A stretch of DNA of 64,000 bases, taken from positions 4,774,001-4,838,000 of the forward strand of contig NZ_FPJG01000006.1 in the NCBI RefSeq assembly GCF_900119165.1, read 5' to 3'. Shown piece by piece: positions 1 through 7,960 of this stretch. The translations under genes were made by a program, and so were the position numbers. How positions within the stretch are numbered: the stretch's first letter is position 1; each line of letters opens with the position of its first letter. The notes under the pieces are model-generated. The model made no database searches and was not told the origin of the DNA. It worked only from the letters and a program-made list of their open reading frames with translations. Source of the DNA: Amycolatopsis australiensis. Lineage in GTDB: Bacteria; Actinomycetota; Actinomycetes; Mycobacteriales; Pseudonocardiaceae.

Positions 1-305
1 CGACCGCGGCGCTGCCGGACGCGGCCCGGCACCCGTACACGCGGGCGCTGCTGGCCACGACGGTCGACCTCGAAACCGACCGCGAGGCGGCACTGGCCGT
101 GATCCCCGGCCGCCCGCCCGAGCCGGACCAGGTGCCGCCGGGCTGCGCGTTCGCCGCCCGCTGCCCGCTGGCGAGCGACCGCTGCCGCGCCGAGGACCCG
201 GTCCTCGCGCCGATGGCGCACGGCCACCGGGTCGCCTGCTGGCACCCGCACGAGACCGCGGTGACCGTCCTTTCCGGACAGTCGCGAGAGGAGGGTGCCG
301 CGTGA
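1..305 (+). CDS. Oligopeptide/dipeptide ABC transporter ATP-binding protein, C-terminal end (partial)
   Basis: The reading frame enters from before the window and ends in TGA at 303-305. What is visible is the tail of a DppD/OppD-type ATPase: the ARHPYTRALLA segment that follows the nucleotide-binding domain, then the oligo_HPY region with a Cys cluster (GCAFAARCPLASDRC and a later RVACW). Walker A, signature and Walker B lie outside the window. The stop overlaps the GTG of the next ATPase gene by 4 bp (GTGA), so the two ATPases are translationally coupled, as is usual for the DppD-DppF pair that energises peptide import. Substrate cannot be told from the sequence. Family assignment is safe; the subfamily name is an inference. 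Confidence 0.85.
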   Translation, partial: TAALPDAARHPYTRALLATTVDLETDREAALAVIPGRPPEPDQVPPGCAFAARCPLASDRCRAEDPVLAPMAHGHRVACWHPHETAVTVLSGQSREEGAA

Positions 306-1234
306 GCGCACTGGAGTTCGACGTGGTGAGCGTCCGCTACGGCGGGCTGACCGCGGTCGACGGGGTCAGCCTGACCGTCCCGTCCGGGCAGGTCGTCGGC
401 CTGGTCGGCGAGTCCGGCTCCGGCAAGTCGACGCTGGCGCGGGCGGCGGTCGGGCTCGCGCCGGTCAGTGCCGGCCGGGTGCTGCTCGACGGCACCGACG
501 TGCGGCGGCTGCCCCGGCGCCGCCCGCTGCAGATGGTGTTCCAGGACCCGTATTCGTCGCTGGACCCGCGGATGGCCATCGGCGAGTCGATCACCGAGGC
601 CATGCCCCGCGGGACTTCGCGCGCGGCGCGGCGGGCCGAGGTGACGCGGCTGCTCGAGCTGGTGAACCTGGACCCGGAACGCGCCGCCATGCTGCCCGGC
701 CAGCTCTCCGGCGGCCAACGCCAGCGCGTGGCGCTCGCCCGCGCGCTCGCCGGGCAGCCGAAGGTGCTGATCGCCGACGAGATCACCTCGGCGCTGGACG
801 TCTCGGTGCAGGGCGCCGTGCTCAACCTGGTCCGGGACGTGCAACGGCGGCTGGCGCTGTCGATGCTGTTCATCTCGCACAACCTCGCCGTCGTGCGGTA
901 CGTCAGCGACATCGTCGCGGTGATGTACCTCGGCCGGATCGTCGAAGCCGGGCCCGCGGAGCAGGTGCTGTCGGACCCGCGGCACCCGTACACGCGGGAC
1001 CTGCTGGCCGCGGCGCCCTCGGCGCACCGCCGCCTGCTCGACGACACCGGCGACGACGCGCTCGCCGACACCGAACCGGCCGACCCGCACCACCCGCCCG
1101 CCGGCTGCCGCTACCACCCGCGGTGCCCGATCGGCCCGCTCGTGCACACCGACCGCACCGTCTGCACCCAGGCCGACCCGGCCGACGGCGCCGCGCACCG
1201 GCCGCACCGCGCGGCCTGCCACTTCGCCGCGTGA
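302..1234 (+). CDS. Oligopeptide/dipeptide ABC transporter ATP-binding protein (DppF/OppF type)
   Basis: 310-residue cytoplasmic ATPase. Seen: Walker A GESGSGKS near residues 38-45, Q-loop in MVFQDPYSSLDPRM, signature LSGGQRQRVALARAL near 139-153, Walker B VLIADEITSALD, the switch His in FISHN, and a C-terminal oligo_HPY extension with CRYHPRCPIG. This is the second ATPase of a peptide/nickel-type importer; with the preceding gene it should form the ATPase heterodimer. It starts at GTG 302, inside the stop of the upstream gene. The next gene, 27 bp downstream with a good AAGGAG, is a large peptidase, which fits a peptide uptake-and-cleavage operon. Permeases and binding protein would lie upstream of the window. 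Confidence 0.93.
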   Translation: MSALEFDVVSVRYGGLTAVDGVSLTVPSGQVVGLVGESGSGKSTLARAAVGLAPVSAGRVLLDGTDVRRLPRRRPLQMVFQDPYSSLDPRMAIGESITEAMPRGTSRAARRAEVTRLLELVNLDPERAAMLPGQLSGGQRQRVALARALAGQPKVLIADEITSALDVSVQGAVLNLVRDVQRRLALSMLFISHNLAVVRYVSDIVAVMYLGRIVEAGPAEQVLSDPRHPYTRDLLAAAPSAHRRLLDDTGDDALADTEPADPHHPPAGCRYHPRCPIGPLVHTDRTVCTQADPADGAAHRPHRAACHFAA

Positions 1235-1261
1235 GACCCGTTATCCCACAAGGAGACCCGC

Positions 1262-4200
1262 ATGACCCGACGCCTCGGCCTCGACGACCTGTACACGCTG
1301 GAGTTCCCCGAGCAACCGGCGATCTCGCCCGACGGCACCCGCATCGTGTACGTGCTGCGCACCGCCGACCGCGACCGGGACGAGGACACCCGGTCGCTCT
1401 GGCAGGTGCCGGCGGCCGGGGACGGCGAGGCGCGCCGGCTCACCCGGGGCACGGCCGACGTCGCACCGGCGTTCGCCCCGGACGGCACGCGGCTCGCGTT
1501 CCTGCGCGCCCAGGACGGCCCGGCGCAGCTGTGGCTGCTGCCCGCCGACGGCGGCGAACCCGAGCAGGTCACCACGCTCCCGCTCGGCGCGGGCACCCCG
1601 GTGTGGCGCCCCGACGGCGCCGAGATCGCCTTCAGCGCCCCGGTCGACCTCGCCGCCGACGAAGGTGAGGACGACAGCGCGCGGGCCCGCCGCGCGAGCG
1701 CCCCGGTGGTCGCCGACCGGCTCGACTTCAAGGCCGACGGCGCCGGGCTGCTGCGCACGCTGCGCAAGCACGTCCACGTCCTCGACGTCGCCACCGGCGA
1801 GGTCCGGCAGGTCACGTCCGGCGACTGGCACGCGGGCGACCCGGCCTGGTCGCCGGACGGCACCCGGCTGGCCTTCCCGGCGGCCCGGGACGCCGACGCC
1901 GACCTGACCTTCCGATCGGGCGTCTACGTCCTCGAGCCCGGCGACCGCACCGCCGAACCGCGCCTGGCCGGTTCCGGCGAAGGCATGGCCGGGCCGGTCA
2001 CCTGGACCGCCGACGGCGCGGCGGTGCTCGTCGTCGGACGCCGCGACACCGCCGCGGGGCACACCGGCCTGCTGCGGGTGCCGGTGGACGGCGGCGAGAC
2101 CGCCGACCTGGCCGCGTCGCTCGACCGCAACGTCATGCCGGGTGGCCCGGGGTATCCCGGCGCGCTCCCGCAGCTCGCCGGGTCCACCGTGCTGTTCTGC
2201 GTCCGGGACCGCGGCTGCACGCACCTCTACGCCGTCGGCTCCGGAGGTGGCGAGCCGCGGCGGGTCGCCGGCGAAAACGGGACCGCCGTGGCGGGCCTGA
2301 GCGTCGCCGGGAACACGGCGGCGATCGTGCTGGCCACACCCACGTCCTACGGCGAGATCGCCACGGTCGACCTGACCGGGGGAGCGGTGGCGGTGCGCAC
2401 CGCGCACAGCCCGGCCGACATCGAGCTGTTCCGCCACGAGGAGCGGGAGTTCACCGTCTCCGACGGCACGGTCGTGCACGGCTGGCTGCTGCGCGACCCC
2501 GCCGTCACCGGACCGCGGCCGCTGCTGCTGGACATCCACGGCGGCCCGCACAACGCGTGGAACGGCACCGCCGACGCCGTGCACCTGTATCACCAGCGGC
2601 TCGCCGCCCAGGGCTGGGCGGTGCTGCTGCTCAACCCGCGCGGCAGCGACGGCTACGGCGAAGCGTTCTACACCGCCGCGATCGGCGCCTGGGGCCTGGC
2701 CGACGCGAAGGACTTCCTCGAGCCGCTCGACCAGCTCGTCGCCGAAGGGGTGGCGGACGCGCGCCGGCTCGCCGTGGCCGGCTACAGCTACGGCGGCTAC
2801 ATGACCTGCTACCTGACCAGCCGCGACGACCGGTTCGCCGCGGCCGTCGCGGGCGGGGTGGTGAGCGACGTGGTGAGCATGGCGGGCACGTCCGACAGCG
2901 GGCACTACCTCGGCGTCGGCGAGCTGGGGGCCGTCCCGGCGGAAAACCGGGCGCACTACGCCGCGCTTTCCCCGCTGGCGCAGGTGGAAAAGGTGCGCAC
3001 GCCGACCCTGGTGGTGCACGGCGCCGCCGACGACCGGTGCCCGGCCGGGCAGGCCGAGCAGTGGTTCACCGCGCTGCGCGAGCAGGGCGTGCCGACCCGG
3101 CTGGTGCTCTACCCCGGCGCGTCACACCTGTTCATCCTCGACGGGAAGCCGTCGCACCGGATGGACTTCAACCGCCGGATCCTCGACTGGGTCGGCCGGT
3201 ACGCGGGCGAGCCGGGCAAGCCGGCGCGGGTGCCGCTCGACGTCGCGCACTGGCGGCGGCGCCTCGCCGAGCTCGCGCGCAAGCACCGCGTGCCCGGGGC
3301 GACGCTCGGCATCCTGCGCGGCGACGACCAGGTCGTGGCGAGCTGCGGCGTGCTGAACAAGGCGACCGGGGTCGAGGTCACCGACGACTCGGTGTTCCAG
3401 ATCGGGTCGATCACCAAGGTGTGGACGGCGACCGTCGCGATGCAGCTGGTCGACGAAGGCCTGCTGCGGCTGGACGCGCCGATCGCCGACGTGCTGCCGG
3501 AGCTGCGGCTGGCCGACCCCGACGTCACGAAGAAGGTGACGCTGCGGCACCTGCTGACGCACACGAGCGGCATCGACGGCGACGTGTTCACCGACACCGG
3601 CCGCGGCGACGACTGCGTCGAGAAGTACGTGGAGGTGCTCGACCAGGCGGCGCAGACGCACCCGCTGGGCGCGACGCTGTCGTACTGCAACTCGGGCTTC
3701 GTCCTCGCCGGGCGCGTGATCGAGAAGCTGACGGGCAAGACGTGGGACGCGGCCCTGCGCGAGCGGCTGTTCACCCCGCTGGGGCTCACCCGCACGGGGA
3801 CCCTGCCGGAGGAGGCGCTGCTGTTCCGCGCGGCGATGGGCCACGTGGCGGCGGGCGACGAACAGCCCCAGCCGGCGCCCGCGTGGGGCCTGCCGCGCTC
3901 GGCGGGCCCGGCGGGGCTGATCACGGCGTCGGCGGCGGACGTCCTGGCGTTCGCGCGCCTGCACCTGACGGGCGGCCTGGGCCCGGACGGCACGCGGCTG
4001 CTGTCGGCGGAGTCGGCGGCGGCCATGACGGCGGAACAGGCCGAGATGCCGGACAAGCACACGCTCGGCGACTCGTGGGGCCTCGGCTGGATCCGCTTCG
4101 GCTGGGACGGCCACCGCCTGATCGGCCACGACGGCAACACGATCGGGCAGTCGGCGTTCCTGCGGGTGCTGCCGGAGCAGGAAATGGCGGTCACGCTGCT

Positions 4201-4600
4201 CACCAACGGCGGCAGTGCCCACGACCTGTACGAGGAGCTGTACCGGGAGATCTTCGCGGAGCTGGCCGGAGTGGCGATGCCGCGTCCGCTGGAGCCGCCG
4301 GCGGCGCCGCCGGCGGTGGACGTGGCGGAGTACCTCGGCGTGTACGAGCGGGAGTCGATGCGGATCGAGATCCTGACGCGCGAGGGCAAGCTCCGGATCC
4401 GCCAGACGGTGACGGGTTCCCTGGCGGAACTGGTCCCGGACCCGACAACGGAGGACGAGCTGGTCCCGATCGCCCCGGGCCACTTCGCCCACCGCCCGGC
4501 GGGCATGCGGGGCTGGGTGTCGGTGACGTTCTACACGCTGCCGACGGGGGAGCGGTACCTGCACACCGGAGTGCGGGCGACGCCGAAGGTCAAGGACTAG
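1262..4600 (+). CDS. S9 prolyl-oligopeptidase fused to a serine beta-lactamase-like (S12) domain
   Basis: 1112 residues, about twice the usual length of either family. Residues ~1-650 are an S9C-type acylaminoacyl-peptidase: WD40-like TolB propeller repeats (several SPDGTR motifs) followed by an alpha/beta hydrolase with nucleophile S509 in GYSYGGYM, an Asp at 590/591 (GAADDR) and H622 (GASHLF). Residues ~665-1000 are a class C beta-lactamase/D-aminopeptidase-like domain with S716-x-x-K719 (GSITK), Y808-C-N810 and H956-D-G958, followed by a ~110-residue C-terminal beta region. No signal peptide is seen, so it is probably cytoplasmic. Linked to peptide-importer ATPases 27 bp upstream, it may process imported peptides. 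Both catalytic sets look intact. The start ATG 1262 has AAGGAG 6-7 bp upstream. Confidence 0.92.
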   Translation: MTRRLGLDDLYTLEFPEQPAISPDGTRIVYVLRTADRDRDEDTRSLWQVPAAGDGEARRLTRGTADVAPAFAPDGTRLAFLRAQDGPAQLWLLPADGGEPEQVTTLPLGAGTPVWRPDGAEIAFSAPVDLAADEGEDDSARARRASAPVVADRLDFKADGAGLLRTLRKHVHVLDVATGEVRQVTSGDWHAGDPAWSPDGTRLAFPAARDADADLTFRSGVYVLEPGDRTAEPRLAGSGEGMAGPVTWTADGAAVLVVGRRDTAAGHTGLLRVPVDGGETADLAASLDRNVMPGGPGYPGALPQLAGSTVLFCVRDRGCTHLYAVGSGGGEPRRVAGENGTAVAGLSVAGNTAAIVLATPTSYGEIATVDLTGGAVAVRTAHSPADIELFRHEEREFTVSDGTVVHGWLLRDPAVTGPRPLLLDIHGGPHNAWNGTADAVHLYHQRLAAQGWAVLLLNPRGSDGYGEAFYTAAIGAWGLADAKDFLEPLDQLVAEGVADARRLAVAGYSYGGYMTCYLTSRDDRFAAAVAGGVVSDVVSMAGTSDSGHYLGVGELGAVPAENRAHYAALSPLAQVEKVRTPTLVVHGAADDRCPAGQAEQWFTALREQGVPTRLVLYPGASHLFILDGKPSHRMDFNRRILDWVGRYAGEPGKPARVPLDVAHWRRRLAELARKHRVPGATLGILRGDDQVVASCGVLNKATGVEVTDDSVFQIGSITKVWTATVAMQLVDEGLLRLDAPIADVLPELRLADPDVTKKVTLRHLLTHTSGIDGDVFTDTGRGDDCVEKYVEVLDQAAQTHPLGATLSYCNSGFVLAGRVIEKLTGKTWDAALRERLFTPLGLTRTGTLPEEALLFRAAMGHVAAGDEQPQPAPAWGLPRSAGPAGLITASAADVLAFARLHLTGGLGPDGTRLLSAESAAAMTAEQAEMPDKHTLGDSWGLGWIRFGWDGHRLIGHDGNTIGQSAFLRVLPEQEMAVTLLTNGGSAHDLYEELYREIFAELAGVAMPRPLEPPAAPPAVDVAEYLGVYERESMRIEILTREGKLRIRQTVTGSLAELVPDPTTEDELVPIAPGHFAHRPAGMRGWVSVTFYTLPTGERYLHTGVRATPKVKD

Positions 4601-4628
4601 CCGGCACGGCCCGTTCCGACCCGGTGCC

Positions 4629-4676
4629 GGTCGTGAGCGGGAAACAGGGTCAGAACACCGTTTCCCGCTCACGACC
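4629..4676. terminator. Perfect 17-bp inverted repeat between convergent genes
   Basis: Left arm 4629-4645 (ggtcgtgagcgggaaac) is the exact reverse complement of 4660-4676, with a 14-nt loop. It sits 28 bp after the peptidase stop and between two convergent genes, so a bidirectional terminator is the simplest reading. There is no T-tract, which is usual in high-GC actinomycetes. It could instead be a dispersed palindromic repeat element. Confidence 0.6.
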
Positions 4677-4851
4677 AGCACGGCGGCATGAGCCCGGTCA
4701 CGTCGGGAACATCGGCGTGCGCCGAGCGTTGTACCCCTTGTCGGTACGGTGGAGTCCCCGGGCCTCACCCCTTGCCTTCACGGAACACCGGTCCGCCCGG
4801 AGCCGTGTCGCGCCACTCGCCGCGAGGCGACCCCCGTACCGGCCTCGAACT

Positions 4852-4901
4852 CCCGCTTCCGCTCGCAGGTCTCCCCCCAGCCTTCGCCGGGCGGAAGCGG
4901 G
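4852..4901 (-). terminator. Possible hairpin downstream of the MFS exporter gene
   Basis: Arms cccgcttccgc (4852-4862) and gcggaagcggg (4891-4901) are perfectly complementary around a 28-nt loop. It lies about 27 bp past the stop of the minus-strand exporter gene. The loop is long and no T-run follows, so this is only a candidate. The rest of 4677-4927 shows no convincing gene. Confidence 0.35.
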
Positions 4902-4927
4902 ACCGGCGTCCGAAGTGGACGCCTCGC

Positions 4928-6367
4928 TCAGTGCGAGGCCGTCGTCCCCGTCGAGCGCCGGATCAGCCAGGTGCCCGCGAAGGCGACCAGCCCGACCACC
5001 CCGGCCACCACGAACGCGGCCCGCAGCCCGGCCGCGTCCGGGCTCCCGGCGGTCGTGTCGGCACTGCCGAGCGTCGCCACGCTCACGAACACCGCCGTGC
5101 CCAGCGCGCCCGCCACCTGCTGCAGCGTCGACAGGATCGCGCTCCCGTGCGAGTACAGGTGATCCGGCAGCACGCCCAGCGACTCGGTGAACAGCGGCGT
5201 CATCATCAGCCCGAGCCCCGCCATCAGCAGCACGTGGATGCCGATCACCGCGATCAGCGGCGACGCCGGCCCCAGCGTCGTGAACAGCCACAGCGACCCG
5301 GCCATCGCCGCCGCGCCCGGGATCACCAGCGGACGGGCCCCCACCTTGTCGAACAGCGCCCCCACCGGACGGCCCAGCAGCCCCAGCACCAGACCACCGG
5401 GCAGCACCGCCAGCCCGCTGACGAACGTGCTCGTGTGCAGCACCGTCTGCAGGTACAGCGGCAGCAGGATCGCCGCCGCGCCGATCAGGCACACGAACAG
5501 CAGCGCCGTCAGCACCAGCGCCACCACGAAACTCCGGTGCGTGAACGGCCGCAGGTCCAGCAGCGCCCGGTCCCGGCGCTGCAGCCGCAGCTGCCGCCAC
5601 GTGAACACCACCAGCGCGGCCACGCCCACGACGATCGGCACCCACGACGGCACCAGCGGCTCCGCCCCGGCCTGCTCACCGCTCGCCGACAGCCCGTACA
5701 GCACGCCGCCGAACCCGATCGCCGACAGCAGCACCGACGGCACGTCCAGCGGCACCCGCCGCGTCTCGCTGTCCAGCCGCAGCTGCAGCGCACCGGCCAC
5801 CAGCGCCGCCACCGAAAGCGGCAGCACGATCCAGAACATCCAGCGCCAGCCCAGACCCGACAGGACCGCGCCACCGATCGTCGGCCCGATCGCGGGCGCG
5901 ACCGCGATGACGATCGTGATCGTGCCCATCGTCGCGCCCCGCCGCTCCGGCGGCACCAGCCGCATCACCGTCGTCATCAGCAGCGGCAGCATCACCGCCG
6001 TGCCGCACGCCTGCACCACGCGCCCGGCCATCAGCATCCCGAACCCGGGCGCCAGGCCGCACAGCAACGTCCCGAGGCTGAACGCCGACAGCGAGAACAG
6101 GAACACCTGCCGCGGCGAGAACCGCTCCAGCAGGAACCCGGTGGTGGGAATGACGACGGCCATCGTCAGCAGGAACCCGCTGGTCAGCCACTGCACGGTC
6201 GTCGTCGGCACCCGCAGGTCGACGGTCAGGTCGCGCAACGCGACACTCAGGATCGTCTCGTTCAGGATCATCACGAACGCGGACAGCACCAGGACCCCGA
6301 TGAGGAGTCCCGCGCGCACCGGAGCGCGAGGCAGGTCGGCGGGCGGAGTGGACACGGTGTCGGTCAT
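4928..6367 (-). CDS. MFS drug exporter, DHA2 (14-TM) family
   Basis: 479-residue membrane protein. The N-terminus after MTDTVST runs into a first TM (GLLIGVLVLSAFVMILNETI), whose D/NET motif is typical of EmrB/QacA-type DHA2 exporters; WLTSGFLLTMAV and the LLERFSPRQVF loop (motif A equivalent) follow, then motif C-like VAPAIGPTIGG near residue 165. About 14 hydrophobic segments are visible. It should export drugs or other amphiphiles by proton antiport. A longer upstream frame exists but is Arg-rich and not membrane-like, so ATG 6367 is chosen. No adjacent regulator; transcribed divergently from the tRNA genes. Confidence 0.9.
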   Translation of the reverse strand: MTDTVSTPPADLPRAPVRAGLLIGVLVLSAFVMILNETILSVALRDLTVDLRVPTTTVQWLTSGFLLTMAVVIPTTGFLLERFSPRQVFLFSLSAFSLGTLLCGLAPGFGMLMAGRVVQACGTAVMLPLLMTTVMRLVPPERRGATMGTITIVIAVAPAIGPTIGGAVLSGLGWRWMFWIVLPLSVAALVAGALQLRLDSETRRVPLDVPSVLLSAIGFGGVLYGLSASGEQAGAEPLVPSWVPIVVGVAALVVFTWRQLRLQRRDRALLDLRPFTHRSFVVALVLTALLFVCLIGAAAILLPLYLQTVLHTSTFVSGLAVLPGGLVLGLLGRPVGALFDKVGARPLVIPGAAAMAGSLWLFTTLGPASPLIAVIGIHVLLMAGLGLMMTPLFTESLGVLPDHLYSHGSAILSTLQQVAGALGTAVFVSVATLGSADTTAGSPDAAGLRAAFVVAGVVGLVAFAGTWLIRRSTGTTASH

Positions 6368-6575
6368 CGAGGCGGAAGCTCCAGGTCGGCCGCGCCGGCG
6401 GAATGGCCGCCTTCGAGGCCGGCGACGGTCGGGAGGAAGGCGGGTGTCCCTGCAGTCTGCCCGTTTCGGCCCCTTCGTGTCACGGCGATTTCCGCCGTGC
6501 GCGCGGTCACACCCCACCCCCCGCTGGCGCTCCGCAGGCATCCGATATGCTTCCGCGAGTACGGAGATCCGCCGC

Positions 6576-6650
6576 GCGCGATTAGCTCAGCGGGAGAGCG
6601 CTTCCCTGACACGGAAGAGGTCACTGGTTCAATCCCAGTATCGCGCACCA
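6576..6650 (+). tRNA. tRNA-Val (anticodon GAC)
   Basis: Cloverleaf seen by eye: acceptor gcgcgat (6576-6582) pairs with atcgcgc (6640-6646), discriminator A and encoded CCA follow; D-arm has gctcagcgggagagc; anticodon stem cttcc/ggaag encloses loop ctgacac with anticodon GAC at 6608-6610; T-loop ggttcaatccc is present. It reads GUC (and GUU by wobble). Confidence 0.96.
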
Positions 6651-6687
6651 CGAGTCCACCCCCGGACCTCGTGGAAATCCGCACCAC

Positions 6688-6759
6688 GGGCGATTAGCTC
6701 AGGGGGAGAGCGCTTCGTTCACACCGAAGAGGTCACTGGTTCGATCCCAGTATCGCCCA
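6688..6759 (+). tRNA. tRNA-Val (anticodon CAC)
   Basis: Acceptor gggcgat (6688-6694) pairs with atcgccc (6752-6758), discriminator A at 6759; CCA is not encoded (the DNA reads CGA). Anticodon stem cttcg/cgaag encloses ttcacac, giving anticodon CAC (6720-6722), which reads the GUG codon favoured in this genome. The body is nearly identical to the first tRNA-Val 37 bp upstream, so the two arose by duplication and are probably one transcript. Confidence 0.95.
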
Positions 6760-6769
6760 CGAGATGGCT

Positions 6770-6811
6770 GAGAGGGCTGTGTCCACGGAGTGCGTGGACC
6801 TCAGCCCTCTC
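6770..6811 (+). terminator. Rho-independent-type terminator of the tRNA-Val pair
   Basis: gagagggctg (6770-6779) pairs with cagccctctc (6802-6811), and inside it gtccacg pairs with cgtggac, making a long interrupted stem. It begins 11 bp after the second tRNA and is followed by ctttgtgtctt, a U-rich stretch rare here. Confidence 0.85.
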
Positions 6812-6916
6812 TTTGTGTCTTGTGGGGGCCCAGCCCCCACGCCCCGGCCGGGGGCACGCCCCCGGACCCCCTTCGCGTGGTCGCGTCGGCATCCCGGCCG
6901 TCGGTTCGCCCCGGGG

Positions 6917-7260
6917 GCGGTAACGGACCTGCCACCCGTTCGCCCTGGGCGGCTACGGCCCGGCGCGGGTCGGCCTGGGGTGGCTACGGCCCGGCGCGGG
7001 TCGGGCTTGGGGGCTACGACCCGGCGCGGGTCGGGCCTTGAGGCGGTTATGGACCCGCCACCCATTCGCCCTAGGCGGCTACGGCCCGGCGCCCGTTGGC
7101 CTTGGGGCGGCTACGACCCGGCGCAGGTTGGCGTTGGGCGGTTATGGACCGGCGCCCGTTGGCCTTGGGGCGGCTACGGCCCGGCGCTGGTTGGCGTTGG
7201 GGCGGTTATGGACCGGCGCCGGTTGGCCTTGGGGCGGCCGCGGGCCCGGCCGCCGGTTGT
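6917..7260. repeat. Degenerate ~32-bp tandem repeat (about 11 units)
   Basis: Units of the form ggc-gg(c/t)ta(c/t)gg(a/c)ccggcgc...ggttggccttgg recur with the ggctac/ggttat landmark at 6951, 6982, 7012, 7045, 7077, 7109, 7140, 7172 and 7204 (spacings 30-33, mostly 32). Units alternate between 'ggctacggcccgg' and 'ggttatggaccgg' versions. Because the period is not a multiple of 3 and varies, it cannot keep a reading frame, so I read it as a non-coding minisatellite between the tRNA terminator and the TetR gene stop at 7274. Just upstream, 6820-6870 holds a further run of g/c-rich short inverted repeats (tgggggcc/cagccccc). Confidence 0.85.
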
Positions 7261-7273
7261 CCTTTGTGGACCT

Positions 7274-7873
7274 TTACAGCAGTCTCCGCTGGACCACGTC
7301 CGCCGTGATCGTCGTGACCACCTTCGTCAGCTCTTCGCCGCTTGGCCGCGTTCCTCGGCGGCGGCCCGCGAACACCAGGTGACCCGCTCCCACCAGGGAC
7401 AACCCCAGCGACTCCACGTCCGCGTCCGCCGCGATGCGGCCCAGCGCCCGCTCCTCCGCCAGGTAACCCGCCAGCATCTCGCGCGCTTCCGCCAAAAGCG
7501 GTAACCCCTCGCCCCGGCCGCGCACCCTCGCCCGCAGCTCGTCACGGAAGAACACCAAGCTCGTCAACGCCAGCGCCACCGGGTCGAACACCTCCGCCAG
7601 CGCGTCCACCAGGTTCGCCGCCACCGTCCGCGTCCCCGCCGCCGCCCGCAGCAGCGCCCCCTGATCCGACACGCGCGCGATCCGGTCGGTCACCAGCTCC
7701 GCCAGGAACGCGTCGAAATCCGCGAAATGCCGGTGCAGCACGCCCTTCGCCACGTCCGCCTCCGCCGTCACCGCCCGGCTCGTCAGCCCGCTCGGACCGT
7801 CCCGCAGCAGCACCCGCTCGGCCGCGTCGAACAGCTGCTTGCGCACATCACGCAGGTGCACCCCGGTCGGCAT
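7274..7873 (-). CDS. TetR/AcrR family transcriptional regulator
   Basis: 199 residues from ATG 7873, which is preceded on its strand by GGAG 9-12 nt upstream. The N-terminal HTH reads RKQLFDAAERVLL, GPSGLTSRAVTAEA and VLHRHFADFDAFLAEL, the standard TetR pattern; the C-terminal ligand domain is not assignable. It is divergent from a methyltransferase gene, with a large paired palindrome (7921-7960) between them, so it most likely represses itself and the methyltransferase in response to an unknown small molecule. An in-frame start at 7930 would extend it by 19 residues into the operator and is less likely. Confidence 0.9.
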   Translation of the reverse strand: MPTGVHLRDVRKQLFDAAERVLLRDGPSGLTSRAVTAEADVAKGVLHRHFADFDAFLAELVTDRIARVSDQGALLRAAAGTRTVAANLVDALAEVFDPVALALTSLVFFRDELRARVRGRGEGLPLLAEAREMLAGYLAEERALGRIAADADVESLGLSLVGAGHLVFAGRRRGTRPSGEELTKVVTTITADVVQRRLL

Positions 7874-7920
7874 GCCCCCATTCTCCGTTACGCCCCCGGC
7901 GAACGCCCACACGGTTGCCC

Positions 7921-7960
7921 GAGTGGGCAAGCGCCCATTAAAGTGGGCGCATGCCCACTC
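7921..7960. promoter_or_regulatory. Double TetR-type operator spanning the methyltransferase start codon
   Basis: 17-bp arms 7921-7937 and 7944-7960 are reverse complements with one mismatch around a 6-nt centre; each arm is itself a near-palindrome (tgggcaagcgccca and tgggcgcatgccca). The second site covers the ATG at 7951, so repression would block transcription start on a leaderless or near-leaderless message. Another gcccac half-site lies at 7905-7910. Confidence 0.8.

Noticed and set aside
6576..7260. tRNA-Val locus as an integration site of a mobile element
   Set aside because: No integrase, excisionase or direct repeat of the tRNA 3' end was found downstream; the following genes look chromosomal.
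7038..7382. Plus-strand frame across the tandem repeat giving GGYGPAPVGLGAA-like peptide repeats
   Set aside because: The repeat period varies (30-33 bp), starts lack ribosome sites and the frame runs into the TetR gene antisense. Taken as non-coding.
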